From the NCBI RefSeq assembly GCF_003439925.1, contig NZ_QQRR01000001.1, forward strand, positions 186,001 through 250,000: a stretch of DNA of 64,000 nt, read 5' to 3'. This DNA is from Haloprofundus halophilus. GTDB taxonomy: Archaea; Halobacteriota; Halobacteria; Halobacteriales; Haloferacaceae. The notes beneath the pieces are model-generated. The model was given only the letters and a program-made list of their open reading frames with translations, made no database searches and was not told the DNA's origin. Positions 35,232 through 45,100 of the stretch are shown here, in pieces. Position numbers and translations under genes: made by a program. The stretch's first letter is position 1, and each line of letters starts with the position of its first letter.

Positions 35232-35909
35232 TCACCCGAGCGGTTCGACTTCGTCTTCGGTGAGTTCCGTGAGGTGGAGCGTACTCTCGGCTAAGGAGTT
35301 GTGCGCCCGGCGGAGCCGTTCCGAGAGCGCCTGTTGGGTGATGCCGATCTCGTCGGCGAGTTCGGTGAGCGTCACGTCTCGCGGGACCTTGAAGTAGCCG
35401 CGCCGGTGAGCGATGACGAACGCCTCCTTCTGCTCGTCGGTGAGTGCGAACTCGCTGTCGCCGAACGTCTCGTCGAGTTCAGTGATCCGTTCGACGGTGA
35501 TCTGCAAATCGTTCGATTCCCAGCGGTCGTGTGCCGTGGCGAGTTGCTCGTGCCGGGGGAACAGTACGCGGAACTGCCAGCGTCCGTTCTCCGCCGAGGC
35601 ACCGAGCAGTGTCGCACATCCGAGCAACGTCTCGAGGGTGTCTCGGACCGACGGCGTCCACGTGATCTGATAGAGCCACTTTCCGTTCGACTCCGCCAGA
35701 AGCGTCGCGGTCTCGACCGACGAGTCGCGGTCGAGAGCCGACTCGAGGTCCACCGACCCGTCGTGGTTGAACCACAGGAGCGACGCTGGCGTCTTCTGTC
35801 CGTCTGCTGCAGTCCGGAGAACGTCGGTGCTGACCTCCGAGTGTCGCTCGAAGAGCGTTCCCAGAGCGAACTGTTCGGCCGGCGTACGTAGTTCTGCAAT
35901 CGTTGTCAT
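35232..35909 (-). CDS. Bacterio-opsin-activator-type HTH regulator
   Basis: Transcription regulator of 225 residues starting MTTIAELRTPAEQFALG. Residues about 1-150 form the BAT-type ligand or interaction domain (GAF-HTH-associated). Residues about 160-215 are the HTH_10 domain (LTDEQKEAFVIAHRRGYFKV and EIGITQQALSERLRRAH). It sits between the glpK-glpX unit and dhaKLM, convergent with glpX, so it is a good candidate for a glycerol- or dihydroxyacetone-responsive regulator. That role is inferred from position only. Confidence 0.88.
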   Translation of the reverse strand: MTTIAELRTPAEQFALGTLFERHSEVSTDVLRTAADGQKTPASLLWFNHDGSVDLESALDRDSSVETATLLAESNGKWLYQITWTPSVRDTLETLLGCATLLGASAENGRWQFRVLFPRHEQLATAHDRWESNDLQITVERITELDETFGDSEFALTDEQKEAFVIAHRRGYFKVPRDVTLTELADEIGITQQALSERLRRAHNSLAESTLHLTELTEDEVEPLG

Positions 35910-36142
35910 ATCCGTGAATTGTCTAAGTCGTGTCGGGTGTCTCACAGTGCCCGGAGTCCTCGATTCCCTTCGATTAGTTGTCCACGAGTAGCGAGATAAG
36001 CAGTTTTGTGACTATCGAAGACATACACCGACACTGACTGGGTTCGTCGGGACCAACGTCGAAGCGACGCCGTCGCTTCGGCCGGTTCTCCGTTATTCGA
36101 CCCGTCGTCGGAGCCGCCTCTTCGCGCGTTGTCTCGTCCCCG

Positions 36143-36182
36143 CGAGATCAGACGGCATCAGACGAGATTACACGACATCAGT
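36143..36182. repeat. 20-bp imperfect tandem duplication at the dhaM stop
   Basis: CGAGATCAGACGGCATCAGA (36143-36162) and CGAGATTACACGACATCAGT (36163-36182) match at 15 of 20 positions. The second copy contains the dhaM TGA (36178-36180 on the minus strand). Confidence 0.8.
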
Positions 36183-36564
36183 TTAGCTTCCGATAATCTC
36201 GGGCTTCCTCGGCGGCTTCGACGACCGAATCGAGAGTCGCCTTCGACCCGCTCGCCTCGACGGCGGCGTTGAGCGTTCCTTCCAGTATCGGTGCATCGGC
36301 GATACGGACGTTCGAGTCGCTCATCTCCATGGCGACCTCGGCGTTCATCACGGCGCTTCCGAGGTCGACGAGGACCACCACGCCGTCGCCGTCTGCGGCG
36401 TCGGCGATGGCGGCCTCGATTCGGTCGACACTCGTTCCGATGTCGCCGTCGGGACCGCCACCGGCGGGTTCGATACGCGCGTCGCCGCCGCCCATCTGCG
36501 CGGCGATCTCACAGATTCCTTCGGCGGCTTTCCCGCTGTGAGAGACGACGACCAGGCCGACCAT
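36178..36564 (-). CDS. dhaM: Dihydroxyacetone kinase phosphotransferase subunit, EIIA-Man fold
   Basis: Phosphocarrier that passes phosphate to DhaL-bound ADP, 128 residues. VVVSHSGKAAEG contains the phosphorylated His9, and VVVLVDLGSAVMNAEVA is the family's second block. Only the mannose-type EIIA domain is present; the HPr and EI-like domains fused to some bacterial DhaM are absent, so a separate EI and HPr must supply phosphate from PEP. None is in the window. It starts directly after the dhaL stop with no gap. Confidence 0.94.
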   Translation of the reverse strand: MVGLVVVSHSGKAAEGICEIAAQMGGGDARIEPAGGGPDGDIGTSVDRIEAAIADAADGDGVVVLVDLGSAVMNAEVAMEMSDSNVRIADAPILEGTLNAAVEASGSKATLDSVVEAAEEARDYRKLN

Positions 36565-37308
36565 CTACTCGTCCCCCTCGTCGAGCGGTTCGTTCGCGGC
36601 CTCCTCGGGCGACTCGTTCGGTACGTCCGGCGACCGGGCGTCTCGAACCACCTCGCCGTCGAGGTACTCCGCTGCGGTTTCGAGTAGTTCCTCCAGTACG
36701 AACAGCGTACTCGTCGCGCCGGGGTCCTGATGTCCGACCGACCGCCAGTCGAGGTACGACGCGCGACCTTTTCGCGCTCGAAGCGGGACGGTGTAGCGGA
36801 CGCCGCGCTCGCAGGCGTCGACTGCCTTCGAGAGCGCCGTCAGCGGTGGCAGGTCGTCCTGTTCGATGGACTTCTTGTACGTGTGGACCGCCGGAACGAG
36901 CGCGTCGACCATCGTCTTCGCACCGATTTCGGCTTTGCCCCGGTCCTGCACCTTCTGGAGATACGTCTCGGCGAACGCCACGCTCGTCTCGGCGGTGATG
37001 CCGCCTTCGAGCTCCTTGCTGGCGAGCATCGTCGACCCGCCGTACAGCGGCCCCGCCGCGCCGCCGACGTTCGAGATGATGGTCTTGCCCACCAACTTGA
37101 CGAGTTCGTCGGGGCCCATCTCGTCGACCTCGTCGTCGTCGACGGCCTCGACGACGGCCTGAAACCCCCTGTTCATGTTCGCCCCGTGGTCGGCGTCGCC
37201 GATGGCCGAGTCGAGGTCGGTCAGATACGACTTCTCCTCTGCGATACGCGCGGCGACGTTCTCGACGGCCGCCAGAATCGCCTCCCGCTGAATCTCCGCG
37301 TCTGTCAT
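36565..37308 (-). CDS. dhaL: Dihydroxyacetone kinase subunit DhaL
   Basis: ADP-binding subunit of PEP-dependent dihydroxyacetone kinase, 247 residues from MTDAEIQREAIL. The Mg-ADP site is DLDSAIGDADHGANM (Asp33, Asp38, Asp40, His41). GGAAGPLYGGSTML and RASYLDWRSVGHQDPGA are family blocks. The C-terminal acidic tail (about residues 215-247) exceeds the usual 210-residue length and is likely a haloarchaeal extension. It lies in the dhaK-dhaL-dhaM order, with 245 bases between dhaK and dhaL. Confidence 0.94.
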   Translation of the reverse strand: MTDAEIQREAILAAVENVAARIAEEKSYLTDLDSAIGDADHGANMNRGFQAVVEAVDDDEVDEMGPDELVKLVGKTIISNVGGAAGPLYGGSTMLASKELEGGITAETSVAFAETYLQKVQDRGKAEIGAKTMVDALVPAVHTYKKSIEQDDLPPLTALSKAVDACERGVRYTVPLRARKGRASYLDWRSVGHQDPGATSTLFVLEELLETAAEYLDGEVVRDARSPDVPNESPEEAANEPLDEGDE

Positions 37309-37553
37309 ATCCGATAGAGGGGCCCCGCGGCGCAAAGTGTTTGCGTCGGTGGCACCGCTCGGCGGACGCGACTGAGCAGTGGATAGCGTACAGACGACAC
37401 GACCGATAGCCTCTTCCGCTCCGTGCGACGCGGTGTCGTACTCCCGCGGGGCGTCGCACGGCGGTTCGTCAGGTCACGGACGCTCTGGCCGCCTTATCGT
37501 TCAAAAACAGTCGGGATGGTCGGAGCGCTCCGCGCCGTCGTGCAGACGACTGC

Positions 37554-38555
37554 TCAGTCCGTGCGTTTGAGCGCCGGCGTGTCGACGGGCGCGCCGAGCA
37601 GTTCCTTCAGTTCGTCGTCGAGACGGAGCACGGTGACCGAACAGCCCATCATGTCGAGCGAGGTCATGTAGTCGCCGACCCACGCGTCCCAGGTCTCGAC
37701 GCCGCGGTCGTCGAGAATCTGCTGGACGCGGCGGTTGACGATGTACAGTTCGGACAGCGGCGTGCCGCCCATCCCGTTGACGATGGTGGCGACCTCGTCG
37801 CCGTCGTCGATTTCGAGGTCGTCGAGCACCTGTTCGGTGAGGCGGTCGGCCACCTCGTCGGCGCTCATCACGTCGGTGCGCTCGACGCCTGGTTCGCCGT
37901 GGATGCCGATGCCGAGCTCGATCTCGTCCTCGCCGAGATCGAACGTCGGTTCGCCCTTCTCGGGCGTGATACAGGAGGTGAGCGCCATCCCCATCGTGCC
38001 GACGTTGTCGACGACTCTCTCGGCGACCGTCCGAACTTCCTCCAGGTCGCCGCCGGCGGCGGCTTTCGCGCCGGCAATCTTGTGCACGAAGATGGTGCCG
38101 CAGACGCCGCGGCGACCGCTCGTGTACAGCGAGTCCTCGACGGCGACGTCGTCGTCGACGACGACTTCCGCGACGTCGACGTCCTCCATCTCGGCCATCT
38201 CGCCGGCCGTCTCGAAGTTCATCACGTCGCCCTCGTAGTTCTTGACGACGCAGAGTACGCCCTCGCCGGCGTCGCAGGCGCGGACCATATCCTCCAGTTG
38301 GTCGGCCGTCGGCGACGTAAACACCTCGCCCGCCGCCGCGCCGTCGAGCATCCCGTCGCCGATGTAGCCGGCGTGCGTCGGTTCGTGGCCGCTTCCGCCG
38401 CCGGAGACGACGCCGACCTTCCCGTCGACCGGTGCGTCCGCGCGGACGAGCACTTTCGTCCCGTCGAGGCGTCGGAGGCGGTCGGGGTGAGCGGCGACCA
38501 TTCCGTCGAGCATCTCGTCTACGTAATCTGCCGGGTCGTTGATGAGTTTCTTCAT
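37554..38555 (-). CDS. dhaK: Dihydroxyacetone kinase subunit DhaK
   Basis: Binds dihydroxyacetone covalently through His219 in GIGIHGEPG and presents it for phosphorylation by DhaL. It has 333 residues. GKVGVVSGGGSGHEPTHAG is the conserved substrate-site loop, and NYEGDVMNF and VNGMGGTPLSELY are further family blocks. The start MKKLINDPADYVDEML is canonical, at 38553-38555. It is the first gene of the dha set, 33 bases before the end of the HAD phosphatase promoter on the other strand. Confidence 0.96.
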   Translation of the reverse strand: MKKLINDPADYVDEMLDGMVAAHPDRLRRLDGTKVLVRADAPVDGKVGVVSGGGSGHEPTHAGYIGDGMLDGAAAGEVFTSPTADQLEDMVRACDAGEGVLCVVKNYEGDVMNFETAGEMAEMEDVDVAEVVVDDDVAVEDSLYTSGRRGVCGTIFVHKIAGAKAAAGGDLEEVRTVAERVVDNVGTMGMALTSCITPEKGEPTFDLGEDEIELGIGIHGEPGVERTDVMSADEVADRLTEQVLDDLEIDDGDEVATIVNGMGGTPLSELYIVNRRVQQILDDRGVETWDAWVGDYMTSLDMMGCSVTVLRLDDELKELLGAPVDTPALKRTD

Positions 38556-38652
38556 GGTTCGTGGTAACGTTGGGCGAAACCGGGCAAAAGCTTTCCTCGC
38601 CCGCGGAGTCGTTCCCGTCTCGGTGCGACCGCCGGGCGTGCCGATGGAACGG

Positions 38653-38660
38653 GATTTACG
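38653..38660 (+). promoter_or_regulatory. TATA-like element of the HAD phosphatase gene
   Basis: ATTTACGC about 27 bases before the ATG at 38683 indicates a leaderless transcript and supports that start over upstream in-frame ATGs at 38539 and 38644. Confidence 0.45.
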
Positions 38661-38682
38661 CCTTCGGAGACGAACTCCCCGC

Positions 38683-39348
38683 ATGTCTCGCCCCCTCGCG
38701 CTCGACATCGACGGGACGCTCACGCGCGGCGACGGCTCCGTCGACCCGCGAATCTTCGACGTACTCCGAAACTGGGACGCACCGGTCGTCCTCGCCACCG
38801 GCAAATCGTTCCCCTATCCGGTCGCGCTCTGTCACTTCGTCGGCATTCCTGAGACGGTGGTCGCCGAGAACGGCGGCGTCGTCTACGCCGCCGACGAGGT
38901 GACGTTCACCGGCGACCGCGAGAGCGCGAGCGCCGTCGCCGACGAGTTCGTCGCCCGCGGCGGCGACCTCGGGTGGGGGAGAGCCGACACGGCGAACCGC
39001 TGGCGCGAGACCGAGATCGCGGTCAACGTCGACGCCGACGAGGAACTGCTGAGGATCGTCGCTGACGAGTACGGAATGGAGGTCGTCGACACCGGCTACG
39101 CCTATCACGTGAAGTCACCGGGCGTCTCGAAAGGCAGGGGACTGAAGGCGGTCTGCGAGACGCTCTCTCTGGACCCGACGACGTTCGTCGCCGTCGGCGA
39201 CAGCGAGAACGACGTCTCGACGTTCGAGCTGGTCGAGGAGTCGTACGCCGTCGCCAACGCCGACGAGCGAGCGCGCGCCGCCGCTGGAACGGTCCTCGAA
39301 GAGAGTTACAGCGACGGGACGCTCTCTGTGTTAGAGTCGCTCCGGTGA
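38683..39348 (+). CDS. Archaeal-type phosphoglycolate phosphatase, HAD superfamily
   Basis: HAD phosphatase of 221 residues, Cof-type with C2 cap. Motif I is LDIDGTLTRGDG, with the nucleophile Asp at about residue 8. Motif II Thr lies in VVLATGKSFPY, the motif III Lys in KSPGVSKGRGLK, and motif IV is VAVGDSENDVSTFEL. The archaeal family (TIGR01487-like) is usually assigned as phosphoglycolate phosphatase, with sucrose-phosphatase relatives possible. It is divergent from dhaK. Confidence 0.9.
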   Translation: MSRPLALDIDGTLTRGDGSVDPRIFDVLRNWDAPVVLATGKSFPYPVALCHFVGIPETVVAENGGVVYAADEVTFTGDRESASAVADEFVARGGDLGWGRADTANRWRETEIAVNVDADEELLRIVADEYGMEVVDTGYAYHVKSPGVSKGRGLKAVCETLSLDPTTFVAVGDSENDVSTFELVEESYAVANADERARAAAGTVLEESYSDGTLSVLESLR

Positions 39349-39364
39349 CGAACCGCCCGCTCGG

Positions 39365-39679
39365 CTACTCCCCGTCGGACTCGACCGCGCCCGCGCGCCA
39401 CGCCGCGAACGAGTCGAGCACGTCGTCCTCGTCGAACCGCTCGATGCAGGGCGTCTCGTGCGGGTGGAGTTCGAGCACCCGGTCGCGGAGTTCGTCGTAG
39501 GCGTCGTCGGTCGTCTTCGCCAGTAGTACGACTTCGTCCTCGTCGACGACCTCGCCCTCCCAGCGGTACGTCGAGGCGCAGGGGAGTTGGTTCACGCAGG
39601 CGGCCAGTCGCTCGTCGACGAGCGCCCGTGCGAGCGTCGACGCGTCGCTCTCGGGGGCGGTGATGTAGGCTGTGGGCAT
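39365..39679 (-). CDS. cutA: CutA divalent-cation tolerance family protein
   Basis: Trimeric ferredoxin-fold protein of 104 residues. It shows MPTAYITAPESDASTLARALVDERLAACVNQLP and the STYRWEGEVVDEDEVVLLAKT block with a C-terminal ELHPHETPCIERF. The family is linked to copper and other divalent-metal tolerance in bacteria; the molecular role is unclear. It lies 21 bases downstream of the HEWD gene on the same strand and is likely co-transcribed with it. Confidence 0.93.
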   Translation of the reverse strand: MPTAYITAPESDASTLARALVDERLAACVNQLPCASTYRWEGEVVDEDEVVLLAKTTDDAYDELRDRVLELHPHETPCIERFDEDDVLDSFAAWRAGAVESDGE

Positions 39680-39700
39680 GAGTGGAGTGGAGACCGTCGG

Positions 39701-39892
39701 CTATCCCTCGATAGGGAGGAAGTTTCCGTTGATGTCCCACTCGTGGATGCAGTGGACGCTGCCGGTCTGCGGTTCGTCGGCGTCGTCGACGACGACGCGC
39801 CACGACTCGTTGTCGTCGTTCCACGCCTCGCGGCGGCCGCAGCGCTCACAGGTTCTGTCTGTCGGTCGGCGGAGTCGGACACCGCTGCTCAT
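39701..39892 (-). CDS. HEWD-family small zinc-finger-like protein
   Basis: Protein of 63 residues with CERCGRREAW and the haloarchaeal signature HCIHEWDINGNFLP. The two CxxC cysteines plus the later Cys and His could bind zinc. I recognise it as the small HEWD family, whose function is unknown. Upstream of cutA by 21 bases; pairing with a metal-tolerance protein is suggestive but not evidence of shared work. Confidence 0.82.
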   Translation of the reverse strand: MSSGVRLRRPTDRTCERCGRREAWNDDNESWRVVVDDADEPQTGSVHCIHEWDINGNFLPIEG

Positions 39893-40047
39893 ACGTCTCA
39901 GAAACGTGCCGAGCGAGTTAAGCGTATTCCCGGAGCGTACAAGCGAACCCGACTCGCCGAGGCCGACGGGTCCTCGCGCCGGTAAAACGCTCCGGCACCG
40001 ACGACTGTAACCGATAGAGGGAAGTCGTCCCTCACGGAGGGTCCTGT

Positions 40048-40368
40048 ATGATTAAACTGGTAGAACTGCTGGTGCGCCGCGACGGGATGAGCCACGAGGA
40101 GTTCGTCGACTACTGGTTGAACGAGCACAGCCCCATCGCCGAGGAGATGCCGGGGCTGCAGAAGTACGTCACGTCGGTACCGAAAGACCCCGAACGCACC
40201 GAGTACGACGGCGTGCTCGAACTGTACTTCGAGGACAGCGAGGCGATGTCGGCCGCCTTCGACTCCGAGGCGGGCGAGCGAACCCTCGCGGACGCCGAGC
40301 AGTTCCTGGAGACCGGTGCGGGGCCGCGGCTCGTCCTCGACGAGACGATACAGCTCGACGACCTGTAG
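40048..40368 (+). CDS. EthD-domain protein
   Basis: Dimeric alpha-beta barrel protein of 106 residues of the EthD family: IKLVELLVRRDGMSHEEFVDYW and LNEHSPIAEEMPGLQKYV are diagnostic, with an acidic second half. EthD accompanies ether-degrading P450s in Rhodococcus but the family is broad and the function here is unknown. A clear Shine-Dalgarno GGAGG (40036-40040) lies 7 bases before the ATG. Confidence 0.88.
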   Translation: MIKLVELLVRRDGMSHEEFVDYWLNEHSPIAEEMPGLQKYVTSVPKDPERTEYDGVLELYFEDSEAMSAAFDSEAGERTLADAEQFLETGAGPRLVLDETIQLDDL

Positions 40369-40482
40369 CCGGACGACCGCCAACCGAACGGCTCCTCGCG
40401 GCGTCGGTCTCCGACGTTCGCGGGTCCGACTCTCGGGCGGAGCGGTTCGACGTTTCGCTCACGGGTCGAGTTCGCCGCACCA

Positions 40483-40552
40483 GGTACGCCCATCGCACTC
40501 GGTACGCCCATCGCACTCGGTACGCCCATCGCACTCGGTACGCCCGTCGTAC
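40483..40552. repeat. 18-bp tandem repeat, 3.9 copies
   Basis: GGTACGCCCATCGCACTC occurs identically at 40483-40500, 40501-40518 and 40519-40536, followed by a diverged 16-base copy (40537-40552). It lies upstream of the methyltransferase gene; the ATG is 38 bases after the array. Confidence 0.97.
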
Positions 40553-40589
40553 CCGATACTTTCCTTACGCCGCCGCGCGAACGGGCACT

Positions 40590-41144
40590 ATGGGTTTCCA
40601 CACGTTCGATATCGACCGCGCCGACGCGCTGGAAGATGCGAGTCGCTACCGCCACCTCTCGGCGGAAGAGCTACTGTCGGCGCTCCGACCGAACCCCGAG
40701 ATGACCGTCGCCGACCTCGGGAGCGGGACCGGGTTCTACACCGACGACGTGGCCCCGCACGTCGGCCACCTCTACGCCGTCGACGTACAGGAGGCGATGC
40801 ACGACCTCTACGGCGAGAAGGGGCTCCCCGAGTCGGTCGAAACCGTCGTCGCCGACGTGGCGTCGCTCCCGTTCGACGACGACGCGCTCGACGCGGCGTT
40901 CTCGACGATGACCTACCACGAGTTCGCAGGCGCGGAGTCGCTCGCGGAGCTCGCTCGGGTGCTCCGACCCGGCGGTCGGGTCGTCACCGTCGACTGGAGT
41001 GCGACCGGCGCGGGCAGGGCGGGTCCGCCGAGGGACGAACGCTACAGCGTCGGCGACGCCGCCTCGGCGTTCGAAGACGCCGGTTTCTCCGTCGACCGCG
41101 CCGAGTCGCGGACGGAGACGTTCCTCTGCGTCGTGTCTCTCTGA
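40590..41144 (+). CDS. Class I SAM-dependent methyltransferase
   Basis: Methyltransferase of 184 residues of the UbiE/COQ5-like Methyltransf_11 type. The SAM motif VADLGSGTGFYTDDVA (motif I), YAVDVQEAMHD, ADVASLPFDDDALDAAFST and ELARVLRPGGRVVTVDW are clear. Its substrate cannot be inferred; related haloarchaeal enzymes are annotated generically. Upstream sequence contains a conspicuous 18-bp tandem array. It is convergent with the DUF368 gene. Confidence 0.9.
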   Translation: MGFHTFDIDRADALEDASRYRHLSAEELLSALRPNPEMTVADLGSGTGFYTDDVAPHVGHLYAVDVQEAMHDLYGEKGLPESVETVVADVASLPFDDDALDAAFSTMTYHEFAGAESLAELARVLRPGGRVVTVDWSATGAGRAGPPRDERYSVGDAASAFEDAGFSVDRAESRTETFLCVVSL

Positions 41145-41181
41145 AGCGCTCCCGGTCCCGCGTCAGGACTCGAGAGGGGCA

Positions 41182-41194
41182 AAAATCCGGATTT

Positions 41195-41195
<1 letters not shown>
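41182..41195. terminator. Perfect 14-bp palindrome between convergent genes
   Basis: AAAATCCGGATTTT is a perfect palindrome with A- and T-runs on either side, placed between the convergent ends of the methyltransferase (41144) and DUF368 (41195) genes. It could serve as a bidirectional terminator. Confidence 0.45.
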
Positions 41196-42178
<983 letters not shown>

Positions 42179-42182
42179 CGAG

Positions 42183-45100
42183 TTAGCCCCACACCGCCGC
42201 CGGAGCGGTCACCAGTGCGGTCGCCGCGCCGCGAGCGGTCGTCGCGTCGGAAGCGGCGAGCGACGTGCTGTTCTCGGAGTCGTCACCGGCGGTCGACTCG
42301 TTCGACGAGGTCGAGTTGCCGGTCTCGTTGCCCGACTCGCCCTCGACGCTCTCGTTGCCGAAGGGGTTCTCGCCGGTGGCGTTGTCGACCGTCCCGTTAC
42401 CGACCGTCTCGTTGCCGGAGTCGTCGCCCCCGTCTTGGACAGGCGACTCGGTCAGTTCGACGGTCGCGGGACTGCCGTCCTCGCCGACGACCTTCGCGTC
42501 GGAGACGTCGACCGTCCCGTCGTAGACGACCGAATCGCCCGACTCGTTCTCGGTCGCCTGCGTGCTGACGTAGTACGGACCGGTCGCGCGGACGCTGACG
42601 TTCGTGTATTCGTCGCCCGTCTCGTCGTAGCCGGTCGTCGAGTACGGCAGCGTGAGCTCGAAGTCGCCGTCGGCGTCCGTCTCGGCGTACTGGACGTAGG
42701 TGAACGTCTGGTTCCCAGTCATCTCCATCTGGACCGCCGCGCGAACTTCGCTGTTGGCGGGTGCGCCGCTACCTTCGACCGTTGCGCCGGGGACGCGCTC
42801 GAACGTCTTGACCCACTGCGGCGGCGTCTGCGTCAGGAACTGCGCGTTCAGTCCCGTTATCTGGCCGGTGCTGAGCAGTTGGCGGAAGTACGACTGCGAC
42901 TGCGTCGCCGACGACTCGCTGGCCTTCACGAGGCGGTAGTGTTCCATCGCCTCGACGCGCTCTTCGGGGTACGGCCCGACGCCGCCGACCTGGGCGGTGC
43001 CGTCCTCCTCGACGAAGTCGCGGGCGGCGCTCATGTTGTCGAACGTCCGCAACAGCGTCGCGTTCTCACCCTCGCCGGCGGGCGTCGGCACGGTGACCTC
43101 CTCGCCGGTCTGCTGGTTCACGGCGGGGGTCGGCTCCCAGTCGACGACGAACGGCTGGGGGTCCATCGCGCTGCCGTGGTACTCGTACAGACGGACCATC
43201 GTACTGTCGTAGTAGCGCTGGTCCTTGAGGAAGAAGCTCCCTCTGAACCCTTCGGCGTAGACGCGCTGGTAGAAGTCCGACTGCGAGATGTTCTCCTCGT
43301 CGTCGTAGAAGACGGTCGGCGCGCCGAACTTCTCGCCCGGCGTCACCATCTGCCAGTCGACCATCACGTAGCGCGTCTGGTTGCCTTCGGTGCTCTGGCT
43401 GGCGAGCACCTCTTCGGACCGCTCCTCGCTCGGCGCGAGCAGGAAGTTCGCCGCGGCGGTCGCGCCCTGCTGGAACGGGTTCGCGTTCGGTATCCGCTCT
43501 GCGCCCATCGTTATCCAGTGGCCGTAGTCCCACCAGGACATGACGCCGTAGGCCCCCTCGGGGTAGTCGTAGTCGCCGTCGGCGGGGCGCTCGAAGCGGT
43601 CGTAGTAGCCGAACTGGTCGGCGTTACCAGCGCCGCCGTAGTCGCCTTCCGCGGGCGTGTTGTTCGCCATCCACTCGAGGCTCCCCTGCCACTGCGTGTA
43701 CGCGCCGGGCTGGTTCGCGGCCCCGATCTGCTGGGCTGTCGCCGTCTGTGCGCCCTGGCCTCCCCCGAGGGGAACGAGAAGCACCGGCGTGAGCACGAGC
43801 ACGATGACCGTCGCGACGGCGAGCACCTGGTACGCTTCGATGTCGTCGGTGGCGCGCGCGATGGATTTCCGAAGGCCGAGATAGCCGAGCACCTCTCCGA
43901 GGAAGAACGCGTTCATCACGACGACGACGAGCGCGAGGTAGTAGTTGAAACGCAGCTGCGTGAACGCCGCCGCGGTCAGAAACGCCGCCCAGACGACGAC
44001 GAGCAGGTGTTCGGCCCGGTACGTCGTCAGGAGCGTCGCACCGACGATGAGCCCGAAGACGACGACGAGACCCAGAAGGGCGTGGTCGATGCCGAGCGCG
44101 CCGCCGACGGCTTTCGGCACCGCGGGGACGAGGTACAGGAGGCCGACGACGGCGACGGAGCCGGCGACGTACCCGACCTTACGCGGGTCCGCACCGCGCA
44201 GCAGCGGCTTCGCGAGCATCCACGTCGCCGCCGCGACGCCGGTGAAGATGGCGAGGCCGTACTCGCTGAGCAGTTGCATCGTCGCCGTCGTCCCGAACTG
44301 CGAGAGGGTGTTCGGGTCGAGGAACGGCTGCGCCTCGCTGATGGTCCGGGTTCGCGCACCGGCGCTGAAGCCGAGAATCCGGTTGAAGTTGTTCGTCAGC
44401 TGCTGGAACGCGTCCGGGAGCACGACGGCCATGAGGCCGAGCGAGACGACGATCGCGCCGCCGACGGCGACCGGGTACAGCGCGATAGAGAGGTCGCGCG
44501 ACTCCCACTCGCGGGCGAGCCACGCGAGGAACACCGACCCCGCACCGACGGCGAACGCCAGCACCGGCTGGATGAGCGAGAACTGCGTCGCGCTGAACTC
44601 GAACGTGTCGATGCGGAGGAGCATGAAGAGGCCCGCGACGCCCATCGACACCGCGCCCACGAAGGCGATGGGTTCGGGCGACTCGCCGTTGACGGTGTCG
44701 CTCACCATCTTCACGACGAGGAACGTCCCGACGATACCGACGAGGAGGACGCCCGGCGGCCACACCCACATGTACATCGCCAGGGCGACGCCGGCGAGGG
44801 CGGACCACTTCAGCGGCGAGCGGAGCGCGTCGCGGTCGCGAGCGTCGACGAGTTCCCAGATGGGTTTCTCGCGCTCGGCGACGGTGAACGCGACCATGAA
44901 CGCCAGAACGGCGACGGCCATGAACAGCGGCTCGACGCCGTTGTGGTCGGAGACGCCGACCAGCGAGCGTCGGAGGAACGACCCCGGCAGCAGCATCAGG
45001 ATGACCGCGCCGAACAGACCGGCGAACCGGCCGGCGAGCCGTTTGCCGATGTAGTACACCGGAATCGCGGTCAGCGCGCCGAAGACCGCGGGCGCGACGA

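Noticed and set aside
40483-40552. CRISPR array
   Set aside because: Units are head-to-tail without spacers, only four copies, and no cas genes are in the window.
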